Under the pieces are notes generated by a model. That model had not been told where the DNA came from. It saw nothing but the letters and a program-made list of their open reading frames with translations, and did not search any database. DNA of 64,000 bases from Hydrogenovibrio crunogenus (GTDB taxonomy: Bacteria > Pseudomonadota > Gammaproteobacteria > Thiomicrospirales > Thiomicrospiraceae). Made by a program: the position numbers and the translations under genes. Numbering within the stretch: position 1 is the stretch's first letter; each line of letters starts with the position of its first letter. This document shows, in pieces, positions 14,647 through 23,314 of this stretch. The stretch spans positions 868,001 to 932,000 of the forward strand of contig NZ_CP032096.1 in NCBI RefSeq assembly GCF_004786015.1, given 5' to 3'.

Positions 14647-16776
14647 TTATTTCGGTTTGTTTAACAACATATTGCCGACTTTTCCTTTGCTTGATTTAAA
14701 GAAATCCATCTGTTGTAGCATGTGTTGCGCGGCCTGCTGCATGTTTTGAGCGTTGTGGGCGGTTTGTTCAATTAAATGCGCATTTTGCTGTGTGTCTTTG
14801 TCTAAGCTCATAATGGCTTGATTGATATGCTCAATCGATTTTGCCTGCTCTTCGGATGAGCTGAGTATTTCATAAATGATTTTGGATACTTCCTGTATCC
14901 CTTCATTGATTTCGCTCAAAGATGACTTGGACTGATTGACATAAGCCGCACCTTCTTCTATTTTTTCAACACTGTCGTTGATCAGATTGCGAATGTCTCT
15001 TGCCGCATCAGAAGATTTTTGTGCCAAGTTTCTGACTTCTCCAGCCACAACGGCAAACCCGCGACCATGCTCACCTGCGCGCGCCGCTTCAACCGCCGCA
15101 TTCAAAGCCAGTAAATTGGTTTGAAAAGCAATGCTGTCAATCAGGCTGGTAATCTCGGAAATCTGATGGCTGGCGTTAGTGATATGTTCCATGGCGACAA
15201 CCGCATTTTGGGTGATTTCTGAACCTTTTTCCGCTTTTTCTTGTGCGGCCGTCGCCAGGTTGTTGGCATCTCTGGCATAGTCGGTGTTTTGCTTAACGGT
15301 CGAGGTGATTTCTTCTGTTGATGCAGACGTTTCTTCCAAGGTGGCTGCTTGGCTTTGCGTTTTCTCAGAGAAATGCTGAGCATCTTCAGATAATTGCTGC
15401 GACATGTTAAAGACATTGGTGGCACTGTCATTGACTTGTAAAATCGTTGACCCAATCTGGTCGCAGGTTGCATTCAGGTTGTTTTCAAGAATTTCCAAGT
15501 CACCGGTTAAGTTCGCTTGCGTTTTAGTGTGATAGTCGCCTGATGCCTGACGGTTTAAAGCATCAGCGATATGTAGAATGGCATGCTCAACAGAGTCTAA
15601 TGATTTGTTGATATTGTCTTCGAGTTTTTTGAATTCACCGCTGACATCGATATTGATTCGGCGATCAAATTTTCCGACACTCATTTCTGCCATGATTTTA
15701 TTAATTTCATCAAATGACACCTTGAGAGTATGAATAACGGTTTCAGTGTGATGAATCACTTCTCCGAAGTGACCTTGTAAGTTACTGTTGGTTTGTTTAT
15801 TGAACTGTCCTTTCGAAAGGGCTTCAATCGAATTACCTAGAATGACAATGGTTTGATTAATGTTACCGATGGATTGGTTGATACTCTGTTTTAGAAGGTT
15901 GAAGATGCCTTGCATCTCGGTTTCGATTTTGACTTCGGTTTTGCCTTGTTCGACCTGACTCATCACGCGTTGTATTTCAGAAATTGTATTGGCAAGAAAT
16001 GTAATATGATGATTGAAGTCATGGGCGATTTTGCCCAATTCATCGGTTTGATCGATTTCTATTTTTTCCGATAAATCGCCTTCATTACTGACCTTGTTCA
16101 TTATTTCGGTCATTTTTTGTAACGGGCGATTAATGGAAACAAATACTAAATAGGCAAAGGCGATACTGATCAAGACGATCAGCAACAAAATCACTAAATT
16201 TTCGATTAGGCTGCTGATGAATTCGGCATTCACATCATCAATGTAAATCCCAGTTCCAATTACCCACTGCCACTGAGGAATGGCTTTGACAAACGACATT
16301 TTCGGGACTGGATTTGGGTTGTCTGGTTTCATCCAAAAGTATTCGACGTAGCCTTGTCCTGATTTTTGAGCTGTTTGAGCCATATCAACAAAAAGTAGGT
16401 TGCCTTTTTTGTCTTGATAGTCACTGAGATCTTTGCCATCCAGTTTTGGATTCAATGGATGCATCACCATCTTGGGTTTAAAGTCATTAATCCAGAGGTA
16501 ATTTCCGTTGTCATATCGAAAGGTGGCCACCAGTTGTTTTGCTTGTGATTGCGCCTCATCTTTCGTTAAGTTGCCAGCCTTTACGGCCTGCTGTAAGTGA
16601 TCTATTTGCATGAAAACACCATTGATTATGGATTCAATGCGTTCTTTTTTGGCGTCCAGCATAATGTTGCGTTCTTTTAAACTGTCATTAATGGTAATAA
16701 AGGACATACCTAAAATGCTGACAGTCACTAATAAGATGAGTTTGATTTTAATGCCAAGATTGAGAAAAAATTTCAT
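14647..16776 (-). CDS. Methyl-accepting chemotaxis protein with Cache sensor
   Basis: The protein has 709 residues from ATG 16776. The first helix (about 8-28) and a second near 190-212 bracket a periplasmic sCache_2-type domain (GNYLWINDFKPKMVMHP, GYVEYFWMKP, QWQWVIGTGIYIDDV), as in sensors of small organic acids. A canonical HAMP domain and a long region with further HAMP-like or repeated helical segments (about 290-450) precede the signalling domain. That domain has the hairpin tip EAARAGEHGRGFAVVAGEVRNLAQ, which contacts CheA/CheW. No CheR-docking pentapeptide is seen at the C-terminus. A TTG 48 bp upstream is a poorer start. Confidence 0.92.
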   Translation of the reverse strand: MKFFLNLGIKIKLILLVTVSILGMSFITINDSLKERNIMLDAKKERIESIINGVFMQIDHLQQAVKAGNLTKDEAQSQAKQLVATFRYDNGNYLWINDFKPKMVMHPLNPKLDGKDLSDYQDKKGNLLFVDMAQTAQKSGQGYVEYFWMKPDNPNPVPKMSFVKAIPQWQWVIGTGIYIDDVNAEFISSLIENLVILLLIVLISIAFAYLVFVSINRPLQKMTEIMNKVSNEGDLSEKIEIDQTDELGKIAHDFNHHITFLANTISEIQRVMSQVEQGKTEVKIETEMQGIFNLLKQSINQSIGNINQTIVILGNSIEALSKGQFNKQTNSNLQGHFGEVIHHTETVIHTLKVSFDEINKIMAEMSVGKFDRRINIDVSGEFKKLEDNINKSLDSVEHAILHIADALNRQASGDYHTKTQANLTGDLEILENNLNATCDQIGSTILQVNDSATNVFNMSQQLSEDAQHFSEKTQSQAATLEETSASTEEITSTVKQNTDYARDANNLATAAQEKAEKGSEITQNAVVAMEHITNASHQISEITSLIDSIAFQTNLLALNAAVEAARAGEHGRGFAVVAGEVRNLAQKSSDAARDIRNLINDSVEKIEEGAAYVNQSKSSLSEINEGIQEVSKIIYEILSSSEEQAKSIEHINQAIMSLDKDTQQNAHLIEQTAHNAQNMQQAAQHMLQQMDFFKSSKGKVGNMLLNKPK

Positions 16777-16921
16777 GCAGATTTCCAGCGAAAGGGCAGG
16801 TAGGCGTGCTTGGCCTAGGTGCAACTTAATAAATTATGTGAGTCTTTTGTAATATCGTGTTTATTGTTTACTCAAACATAAAATAGCAAATAATCTTCCT
16901 ATAGAGGATTCAAATATTATT

Positions 16922-16950
16922 TACTTATATAATGGCTGTTTATATAAGTA
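16922..16950. promoter_or_regulatory. Perfect 11-7-11 inverted repeat between divergent genes
   Basis: TACTTATATAA (16922-16932) and its exact complement TTATATAAGTA (16940-16950) are separated by TGGCTGT. The element lies in the 285-bp gap between the MCP gene and the small membrane protein gene, in the zone where both promoters should be. It could be an operator for a dimeric regulator or a hairpin; no known factor is assigned. Confidence 0.5.
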
Positions 16951-17061
16951 TATAATTATAACCAATTGTTTTATCTATCTTTTTTTGAATAGGTTTGTTT
17001 AAATGTGGGAAACGGTTAACTCTTAGATAAAGATTTAAAATGAAAAAAGAGGGGAAACAGG

Positions 17062-17313
17062 ATGACAGTAGAACAACTGCAGGCTTTCTTAGGTTGGAGC
17101 GTGGTATTTAATATCTCCCTGTTGCTTGTCTGGTTTGTGTTTTTCACTTTTGCGCATCGCTGGATGTATCGATTGCATGCACTTTGGTTTGAGTTGTCTG
17201 TTGAGCGCTTTGATCAGGTTCACTACAGTGGCATGGCTTTTTATAAGCTTATGATCGTGATGTTTAATTTGGTGCCTTATTTAGCCTTATTGATGATCAT
17301 GCCGCCCAGCTAA
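17062..17313 (+). CDS. DUF6868-type small inner-membrane protein
   Basis: The protein has 83 residues and two or three membrane segments (about 10-30 and 60-80). It has the pattern of DUF6868 proteins found in marine gammaproteobacteria: MTVEQLQAFLGWSVVFNISLLL, an RWMYRLHALWFELS amphipathic middle and YKLMIVMFNLVPYLALL. The function is unknown. The start follows GAGGGGAAACAGG. It is monocistronic, between an inverted repeat and a bidirectional hairpin. Confidence 0.8.
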   Translation: MTVEQLQAFLGWSVVFNISLLLVWFVFFTFAHRWMYRLHALWFELSVERFDQVHYSGMAFYKLMIVMFNLVPYLALLMIMPPS

Positions 17314-17343
17314 AATAACCAGGCCTGGTTATTATTAGCTGGA
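17308..17343. terminator. Long palindromic hairpin between convergent genes (copy 2)
   Basis: A perfect 20-bp palindrome (17314-17333) centred on CCAGGCCTGG extends outward with CAGCTAA/TTAGCTG to about 34 nt of near-complete dyad. It overlaps the stop of the small membrane protein gene and serves the convergent rhlE from the other side. AT-rich flanks would give U-rich tails in both directions. Confidence 0.75.
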
Positions 17344-17360
17344 AGGAATATCTATTTACT

Positions 17361-18689
17361 TTAATGGCTCGTTTTAGGGGACCCGGAATGTGGGCTGCTT
17401 TTAGGTTTGTTAGGGCGGCGGTTTCGATTTGCCGGTCTCTTTTTAGGGGCGGTTGTTCCCGGTTTGTTTTCAGACGTGTCTCTGCCTGAAATACGTGGTG
17501 CTTTTGGTTTCTTCGGCTTTTTAGGGCGATGATTCAAGCGCGTTTCAGGCACTTCATTTGTTGGTTCAAACCCCTCGATGATTTTTCGCGGCAACAATTT
17601 CTGAATCAGGTTTTCAATCCCCGACAATTCCTTCACCTCATCGGCACTGACCAGTGAAACCGCTTCACCAACCGCACCGGCACGACCTGTTCGCCCGATA
17701 CGGTGCACATAATCCTCTGCGACATTCGGTAAATCAAAGTTCACCACGTGCGGTAGTTGATCAATATCAATGCCTCGCGCTGCGATATCGGTTGCCACTA
17801 ATGCTTGTACTGTTCCGTCTTTAAAGCTGGCAAGCGCTTTGGTTCGTGCGCCTTGGCTTTTGTTTCCGTGGATGGCTGCGGCTTTAATTCCTTTACCTTC
17901 AAGCTGTTTGGTCAAACGGTTTGCACCATGTTTGGTTCGTGAAAAAACCAAAACTTGTGACCAATTATTCTCTTTAATAAGCTTAGTCAGTAAGGCGGCT
18001 TTGCGTCCTTTGTCTACAGGATAAATCCATTGGGTGACGGTGGCAGCGGTGGTATTTCTCGGCGTAACCGAAATTTCCACGGGATTATTAACCAACCCTT
18101 TGGCCAGTTGGCGGATTTCATTTGAAAAGGTGGCAGAAAACAATAAGTTTTGACGGTTTTTCGGTAGGACTTTCAAAATCCGTTTGATGTCATGGATGAA
18201 TCCCATGTCGAGCATTCGATCCGCTTCATCCAGTACCAGAATTTCAAGTTGATCAAATTTAACCGCATTTTGATTAAATAAATCTAATAAACGTCCAGGT
18301 GTGGCGACTAAAATATCCACCCCTTTTCGTAGGCGCATCATCTGAGGGTTGATTTTGACACCGCCGAATACAACAGTGGATTTCAAAGAGAGTTGTTTAC
18401 CATAGATTTCAACACTGTCACTGACCTGAGCAGCCAGCTCACGAGTTGGGGTTAGAATCAATGCTCTTGCTTGGTTAGGGCCGGCCGGTTTGCCTTGGGA
18501 GAGGCGTTCTAAAATGGGTAAGGTAAAGCCAGCGGTTTTTCCGGTCCCGGTTTGTGCTGCAGCCATTACATCTTTTCCCTCAAGAACAGCCGGAATGGCT
18601 TGTGCCTGAATTGGAGAAGGGGTTTCGTAACCTTGTTGGGTTACAGCATCAAGTATGGGTTTGGATAAACCCAAGGAAGCAAAAGTCAT
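17361..18689 (-). CDS. rhlE: DEAD-box ATP-dependent RNA helicase RhlE
   Basis: The protein has 442 residues. All core motifs are visible: the Q motif ([30 protein letters not shown]), Walker [32 protein letters not shown], and [12 protein letters not shown]. The last 60 residues are basic and Pro/Lys/Arg-rich, as in RhlE, and probably hold RNA. It acts in cytosolic RNA and ribosome remodelling. The 5' leader carries hairpins (see 18711-18776), a plausible point of autoregulation. Confidence 0.93.
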   Translation of the reverse strand: MTFASLGLSKPILDAVTQQGYETPSPIQAQAIPAVLEGKDVMAAAQTGTGKTAGFTLPILERLSQGKPAGPNQARALILTPTRELAAQVSDSVEIYGKQLSLKSTVVFGGVKINPQMMRLRKGVDILVATPGRLLDLFNQNAVKFDQLEILVLDEADRMLDMGFIHDIKRILKVLPKNRQNLLFSATFSNEIRQLAKGLVNNPVEISVTPRNTTAATVTQWIYPVDKGRKAALLTKLIKENNWSQVLVFSRTKHGANRLTKQLEGKGIKAAAIHGNKSQGARTKALASFKDGTVQALVATDIAARGIDIDQLPHVVNFDLPNVAEDYVHRIGRTGRAGAVGEAVSLVSADEVKELSGIENLIQKLLPRKIIEGFEPTNEVPETRLNHRPKKPKKPKAPRISGRDTSENKPGTTAPKKRPANRNRRPNKPKSSPHSGSPKTSH

Positions 18690-18710
18690 AGATAGGTCTC
18701 GTAAAATAAA

Positions 18711-18776
18711 AGCGATAAAATCGCTGTATTTTCAACACACAACGATTGGTCGTGTAGCTTACAGCATATTGCTGTA
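18711..18776 (-). promoter_or_regulatory. Hairpins in the rhlE 5' leader
   Basis: Two perfect inverted repeats lie 20-90 bases upstream of the rhlE start: AGCGAT/ATCGCT with a 3-nt loop (18711-18725) and TACAGCA/TGCTGTA with a 3-nt loop (18760-18776). Read on the minus strand, the first is followed by TTTTATTTTA and so looks like a small terminator ahead of the coding region. Leader attenuation is an inference. Confidence 0.4.
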
Positions 18777-18830
18777 TATTGCTATTGAAAGCGATAGTTT
18801 CGGTAATGAGGCAGAACGAGGCAGGGAGGA

Positions 18831-18870
18831 TAAAAAAAACCACTAAAGTGCACCTCACACTTTAGTGGTT
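18831..18870 (-). terminator. Rho-independent terminator of yceI
   Basis: A 13-bp perfect stem, AACCACTAAAGTG (18838-18850) with CACTTTAGTGGTT (18858-18870), has a 7-nt loop. It lies 35 bp beyond the yceI stop and is followed on the minus strand by a run of eight U. Confidence 0.92.
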
Positions 18871-18905
18871 AACTCACTTATGGAGTCAAGTGATGCTGTT
18901 CAATG

Positions 18906-19496
18906 TTATTGGCGAACCCCTTCAAGGTTTAGCTGAAAGTAGACATTGGCAGAAGCCGGTCCAAGGTTGTAAGTAATACCATAATCCGCCAGTTTGATTA
19001 GAGTCGTTCCGCTGAAGCCAGCACGGTAACCACCCCATGGATCTTTTCCTTCCCCAACTTTTTGTGCATCGATTTCAATCGTTTTTGTGACGCCATGTAA
19101 GGTCAGTTTTCCTTTGACCGCTAAGGTTTTGTCACCTGTTTTTTCAATGCTGCTACTGACAAACGTCGCTTTTGGAAATTTTTTCACATCCAGAAAATCA
19201 TTGCTTCTTAAGTGTTTATCTCTTTCAGCATGGTTGGTGTTGATGCTGTTGGTATCAATGGTTACATTCACTTCACTGTTGGAGACGTTTTCTTTGTCAT
19301 AAGTGAAGTCTCCGCCAAACTGGTCAAATCGACCCGTTAACCAACTATAGCCTAAATGCTGAATTTTAAAGTTGATGGACGCATGCATTCCCTTGGTGTC
19401 AATTTCATATTTGACTGGAGCCGATAAGGCGAAGCTTGAAAAGACCATCAAACCAGTGGCTAAAAAGAAAGGGGTAAATCGGTTGAGTATTGTCAT
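18906..19496 (-). CDS. yceI: YceI-family periplasmic lipocalin-like protein
   Basis: The protein has 196 residues and a cleavable signal peptide (FLATGLMVFSSFALSAPVKYEID, cleavage near residue 25). The YceI beta-barrel is recognisable from HASINFKIQHLGYSWLTGRFDQFGGDFTYD, RDKHLRSNDFLDVKKFPKATF and KLTLHGVTKTI. YceI proteins bind isoprenoids such as ubiquinone-like or polyprenyl molecules in the periplasm. The start follows CAGGAGAACAAAC. It lies downstream of cytochrome b561, a pairing seen in many proteobacteria, suggesting a shared quinone or redox role. Confidence 0.92.
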   Translation of the reverse strand: MTILNRFTPFFLATGLMVFSSFALSAPVKYEIDTKGMHASINFKIQHLGYSWLTGRFDQFGGDFTYDKENVSNSEVNVTIDTNSINTNHAERDKHLRSNDFLDVKKFPKATFVSSSIEKTGDKTLAVKGKLTLHGVTKTIEIDAQKVGEGKDPWGGYRAGFSGTTLIKLADYGITYNLGPASANVYFQLNLEGVRQ

Positions 19497-19543
19497 GTTT
19501 GTTCTCCTGTAAAGATTAAAAGTCCGTGTTTCAGTGTTAAAAA

Positions 19544-20095
19544 TTAATCATTGGGTGTTAACATGCGTTTCAGCGTAGCGTCTTTATGAATAAAGTGGTG
19601 CTGTAAAGCTGCCAGCGCATGCAGTGTTGCAAATCCAATCAAGGTCCAGGCCAGCCAAAAATGAATGTCACCCGCTAGGTCGGCCTGATTTTCTATTTGA
19701 GGCCCAAGTGCCGGCAACGTAAACCAGTCAAAGACCTCAATGCCATGTCCTTCAGCGGTGGAAATAAGGTATCCACTCAATCCCAGTACGAGCACCAAGA
19801 TATAAAACAAAAGATGTACGATATGCGCAATCTTGTTTAAAACTGGGGTTTGATTCGATACGGCTTTGGGCACAGGCGTCACCTCTCGCCAAATAAAGCG
19901 TAGTATCATGATTCCAACCAATAAAACCCCTACGCTTTTGTGAATGGCAGGTGCATCGTGATACCAAGGGCTGTAAAAACTTAAATCGACCATCCAAAGT
20001 CCCAACGCAAAAAGCCCAATCAATCCCACGGCAAGAAACCAATGGAATCCGATGCTGATCCAGCCATAATGTGTGTGGGTGTTGGAAAGTTTCAT
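19544..20095 (-). CDS. Cytochrome b561
   Basis: The protein has 183 residues and four membrane helices (about 12-33, 50-70, 93-113 and 148-168). The haem-ligand histidines are in place: His18 in the first helix, His51 (PAIHKSVG) and His in ATLHALAALQHHF. It is an inner-membrane di-haem b protein that moves electrons between quinol and periplasmic acceptors. It is read toward yceI with a 47-bp gap, so they likely form an operon. Confidence 0.9.
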   Translation of the reverse strand: MKLSNTHTHYGWISIGFHWFLAVGLIGLFALGLWMVDLSFYSPWYHDAPAIHKSVGVLLVGIMILRFIWREVTPVPKAVSNQTPVLNKIAHIVHLLFYILVLVLGLSGYLISTAEGHGIEVFDWFTLPALGPQIENQADLAGDIHFWLAWTLIGFATLHALAALQHHFIHKDATLKRMLTPND

Positions 20096-20229
20096 GTTTT
20101 GTTATCATCCTGCGCTTGAGGTTTATGAATAGCGTACCGATTTCTTAAGTGATTGAAAATCATTTAAAAATGAAAAGACTGTTCGTTTTTAAAGAACAAT
20201 TGTTTTTGATTGGTGTTAATGAGCGAAGA

Positions 20230-20254
20230 AAAGACACCAGGCCTGGCCATTTCT
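20230..20254 (-). terminator. Palindromic hairpin after the epimerase gene (copy 3)
   Basis: CCAGGCCTGG at 20237-20246, with flanks TGGCCAGG/CCTGGTG on the minus strand followed by TCTTTTC, lies 34 bp beyond the stop of the sugar-epimerase-like gene. Position and U-rich tail suggest an intrinsic terminator, although the stem outside the core is imperfect. Confidence 0.6.
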
Positions 20255-20280
20255 AATGTCTTATAAAACGGTTCGTATGA

Positions 20281-21144
20281 TTAGTCTGAAGCTTTCAATA
20301 AGTTGTGTAACGCTTTGTCAGCGGTTGGATAGCGGAATTGAAATCCTTTCATTATCAACTTACTAGGCAAAACCGCGCTGCTGAGAGTCAATACTTGTGC
20401 TCCTTTTCCGAACAAAAGCTTGAGCTGCCAGAGCGGTAAGGGAAGAAAAAAAGGGCGGTGTAAGGTTTTGGCAAGTGTCTTTCCAAACGCTTTTTGTGTG
20501 AGCGGTTGCGGAGCGGTCAGATTATAGACCCCCTGCATATCTGGGTGTGTCAGTGCAAATAAGAAACCTTGCGCTAGATCTTCAATATGAATCCAAGAAA
20601 AACATTGTTCACCCCCTGCAACCGGGCCGCCAATCCCAAATTTGAAAGCAGGAAGCATTTTCGATAACGCGCCGCCTTGAGTTGATAAAACCACGCCAAA
20701 GCGGAAGATTAGCACTTCATCACTCAATCTTTGGGATGCGGCTTCCCAAGCGACACTTAATTCTGCAAGAAAATGGTTGCCTGGCTGTGTGGTGAATTCA
20801 TCGACTGGTTGTGCACAATCGGTTTCAGGGTAAAAACCGATGGCCGAAGCGGCAATGACTTTTTTCGGCGGCTCTGAAAGGGTCTTGATGAGGTTTGCTA
20901 CTTGATGAGTGGTTTGGACTCGACTGTTCCAAAGAACTTCTTGGTAGTGTTTTGACCAACGTTGTCCGATATTCGCACCGGCTAGATTGATTAACAGGTC
21001 AATTCCGTTAAGTACGCCAGCCAGGTCAAAATCGGCATCAAAAGCCTCTCTGCCCAAACAGGTCACGGTGTGGTCTTGTTGTTCAAAGTAGGGTTTTAGG
21101 TAGGATCCGATTAACCCTGTACCACCTAGAATCACTATTTTCAT
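20281..21144 (-). CDS. TIGR01777-type NAD(P)-dependent epimerase-like protein (YfcH family)
   Basis: The 287-residue protein has an N-terminal Rossmann site GGTGLIGSYL. Family marks are LINLAGANIGQRWSKHYQEVLWNSRVQTT, AASAIGFYP and FRFGVVLS..GGALSKMLPAFKFGIGGPVAGGEQCFSWIHIEDL. The C-terminal DUF1731 part includes PLPLWQLKLLFG and VLPSKLIMKGFQFRYPT. The family lies in the extended SDR group; the true substrate is unknown, and in some bacteria it affects cell division. The start follows AAGGAGCGCGT. It is read downstream of the Msr gene with a 30-bp gap, so the two may be co-transcribed. Confidence 0.88.
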   Translation of the reverse strand: MKIVILGGTGLIGSYLKPYFEQQDHTVTCLGREAFDADFDLAGVLNGIDLLINLAGANIGQRWSKHYQEVLWNSRVQTTHQVANLIKTLSEPPKKVIAASAIGFYPETDCAQPVDEFTTQPGNHFLAELSVAWEAASQRLSDEVLIFRFGVVLSTQGGALSKMLPAFKFGIGGPVAGGEQCFSWIHIEDLAQGFLFALTHPDMQGVYNLTAPQPLTQKAFGKTLAKTLHRPFFLPLPLWQLKLLFGKGAQVLTLSSAVLPSKLIMKGFQFRYPTADKALHNLLKASD

Positions 21145-21174
21145 ACGCGCTCCTTATAAGGTGTTGTACGGTGT

Positions 21175-22509
21175 TTATTGTTCAGTTTGCTCATCCGGTA
21201 CAAACTTGAGGACATTACCGTTAATGCAATACCGTTTGTGTGTCGGAGGCGGTCCATCATTAAACACATGCCCGAGGTGAATGCCTGAACTGGCACTGCG
21301 AACTTCAATGCGTGTCATGCCGTGACTGGTGTCTTTATGTTCGGTAATCGCTCCTTCAACCGGGTTGAAAAAACTGGGCCAACCGGAACCGCTTTCAAAT
21401 TTGGTATCACTACGGAACAGCGCGGCACCTGTAATTGGATCGACAAACGTCCCTGGGCGTTTTTCATCAAGATGCGACCCTGTAAAGGCATATTCCGTTC
21501 CTTGTTCAAATGCGATTCGGCGTTGATCGGGTGTCAGTAATCTAAACCCTAACCATTTCCAGAAGCGCTCTTTATCACCGTTATAACCGGTGTAACGGGA
21601 AACCTCTTTACCTTGTTCAAAAAGAACGATAGTCGGGGTTGCAAAGAGTGCTTTTTCCAAGCTCCAGCCTTCCGGTGCATTCGGATTTAGAGTTGTGACA
21701 ATCGGCACTTCAGACTGCCAGGTTGAGAGTATTTCTGCTTTGAATTTTTTACAGAAAGCACAGTCTTCAGCTTCAAAGACCACCAGCTGTCTTTCATTAT
21801 TGAGGTCGGTGCCTTCCAGTCGCTTTGTAACTGGAGATTTTTCAGGCATGGCATTGGCACTATCAGGGGTTGATACTGGGTACTTAACGCCTGTTCCTCC
21901 AAGACCACAATAGCCATTCGGATTCTTTTTTAGATAATCCTGATGATATTCTTCTGCCGTTATATAGTTGCGTAATGGCGCGATTTCTGTGGTAATTTTG
22001 CCAAAGCCTGCTTTGTTCAAGGCCTTTTGGTAAATCGCTTCGGTTTTTTTGGCTAAAGCGGTTTGCGCGTCAGAGTGGGTGTAAATGGCACTTCGGTAAT
22101 TGGTGCCGATATCATTGCCTTGTCGGTCTCCTTGCGTGGGGTCGTGACTTTCCCAAAATTTAATTAAAACCGTTTCCAGGTCTGTTTTTTGAGGGTCAAA
22201 GGTCACTTTAACCACTTCTGCATGATTGCGTAAGTCGCTTTTACCATAACGAATTTCTTTTTCCAGACCTAGAACATCGTAATACCCAGCATTTTTTTGG
22301 TCACCACCAGCGTAACCACTTTCAACCGTGATAACGCCTGGGACTTCTCCCATGCGTTTTTCAGCGCCCCAAAAGCATCCCATGCCCAGTACGATGTAAT
22401 CGGTTTTGTCAGAGGATGTAGGCGAAGAATTCATAGCAGGCTCCTTTGCACATGCAGTGAGTATTAAGCTGGTTGAAAGAATAAAAATCGTCAGTAATTT
22501 GCTCAACAT
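21175..22509 (-). CDS. msrAB: MsrA-thioredoxin-MsrB fusion lipoprotein
   Basis: The protein has 444 residues. Lipobox LTAC20 indicates a periplasm-facing lipoprotein. MsrA is at about 37-200 (catalytic Cys45 in GCFWG), a thioredoxin-like module at about 235-320 (Cys250-Ala-Phe-Cys253) and MsrB at about 324-440 (catalytic Cys428 in KRYCIN). The protein should reduce both methionine sulfoxide stereoisomers and carry its own reducing relay. Neisserial PilB has the order Trx-MsrA-MsrB; here the thioredoxin-like module sits in the middle. The MsrB part has DPITGAALF where zinc-binding cysteines often occur, so it is a zinc-free form. Confidence 0.92.
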   Translation of the reverse strand: MLSKLLTIFILSTSLILTACAKEPAMNSSPTSSDKTDYIVLGMGCFWGAEKRMGEVPGVITVESGYAGGDQKNAGYYDVLGLEKEIRYGKSDLRNHAEVVKVTFDPQKTDLETVLIKFWESHDPTQGDRQGNDIGTNYRSAIYTHSDAQTALAKKTEAIYQKALNKAGFGKITTEIAPLRNYITAEEYHQDYLKKNPNGYCGLGGTGVKYPVSTPDSANAMPEKSPVTKRLEGTDLNNERQLVVFEAEDCAFCKKFKAEILSTWQSEVPIVTTLNPNAPEGWSLEKALFATPTIVLFEQGKEVSRYTGYNGDKERFWKWLGFRLLTPDQRRIAFEQGTEYAFTGSHLDEKRPGTFVDPITGAALFRSDTKFESGSGWPSFFNPVEGAITEHKDTSHGMTRIEVRSASSGIHLGHVFNDGPPPTHKRYCINGNVLKFVPDEQTEQ

Positions 22510-22613
22510 GGTCGTTTCCTTTTTAGGCGTCTTATTATAATAGACCGGTTAAACAGCGGAATCTTTCTAATAGAGGTCGAAACGCTTGGAGTTGTGAGTC
22601 CTTAACTGACAAA

Positions 22614-23138
22614 CTAATTGGCTGTTTTTTGTAACATAGTTAAATCTTTTAAAACAATACCGACGTGCTTTTGAGGGTCGACATCACGATAAATTTTGGC
22701 AATGCGGCCGGTCGGGTCAATAATAAAACTATGGCGTTTGGCAAATTTAAAAACGATAAAATCATTTAAGGCATCGTACTTTTTGGCCACTTTCCCGTCG
22801 GTGTCAGACAGTAGACTAAAGGGTAATTTATATTTTTGAGAAAATGCTTGGTGGCTGTCCAGACTGTCTACACTAACCCCCAGGATAACCGCTTTTTTCT
22901 GAATCAACTTGTTGACATTGTCCCGAAAGCTACAAGCTTCAGTAGTACAACCGGGAGTGTCATTTTTGGGATAAAAGTATAACACCACCCATTTTCCTTG
23001 TTCATCAGAGAGTTTGATACGCTCATGGTGTTGGTTGTATAACGCAAAATCGGGGGCTGGTGCTCCGATACTTAACGGAGCCGCTTGGGCAGAAAGTGTA
23101 ACGAGTGTTAAGGCAAATAACCCGAGTGTTCGAAGCAT
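22614..23138 (-). CDS. Exported peroxiredoxin (BCP/AhpC-TSA type)
   Basis: The protein has 174 residues from ATG 23138, set by AAGGAGATTGACACC. It has a signal peptide (LGLFALTLVTLSAQAAPL) and the BCP-like core APDFALYNQHHERIKLSD, then YFYPKNDTPGCTTEACSFRDN. The peroxidatic Cys is in PGC and a second Cys five residues on is the likely resolving residue. It reduces peroxides in the periplasm, which fits the neighbouring methionine sulfoxide reductase. Unlike cytosolic BCP it is secreted. Confidence 0.88.
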   Translation of the reverse strand: MLRTLGLFALTLVTLSAQAAPLSIGAPAPDFALYNQHHERIKLSDEQGKWVVLYFYPKNDTPGCTTEACSFRDNVNKLIQKKAVILGVSVDSLDSHQAFSQKYKLPFSLLSDTDGKVAKKYDALNDFIVFKFAKRHSFIIDPTGRIAKIYRDVDPQKHVGIVLKDLTMLQKTAN

Positions 23139-23314
23139 GGTGTCAATCTCCTTTCTGCACGCAGTTGAAAATAATTTGAATGACAAAAAGTCATTTAAGT
23201 TATACTTTTTTTATACCTGAGTTATGCGTATGGTTTTTATTCTAACTTAATTTTTTGGGTTGTAGTTTACGATTTAATGGATGATTCTTGCTGAAACCGT
23301 CAAAGGAATGATTT

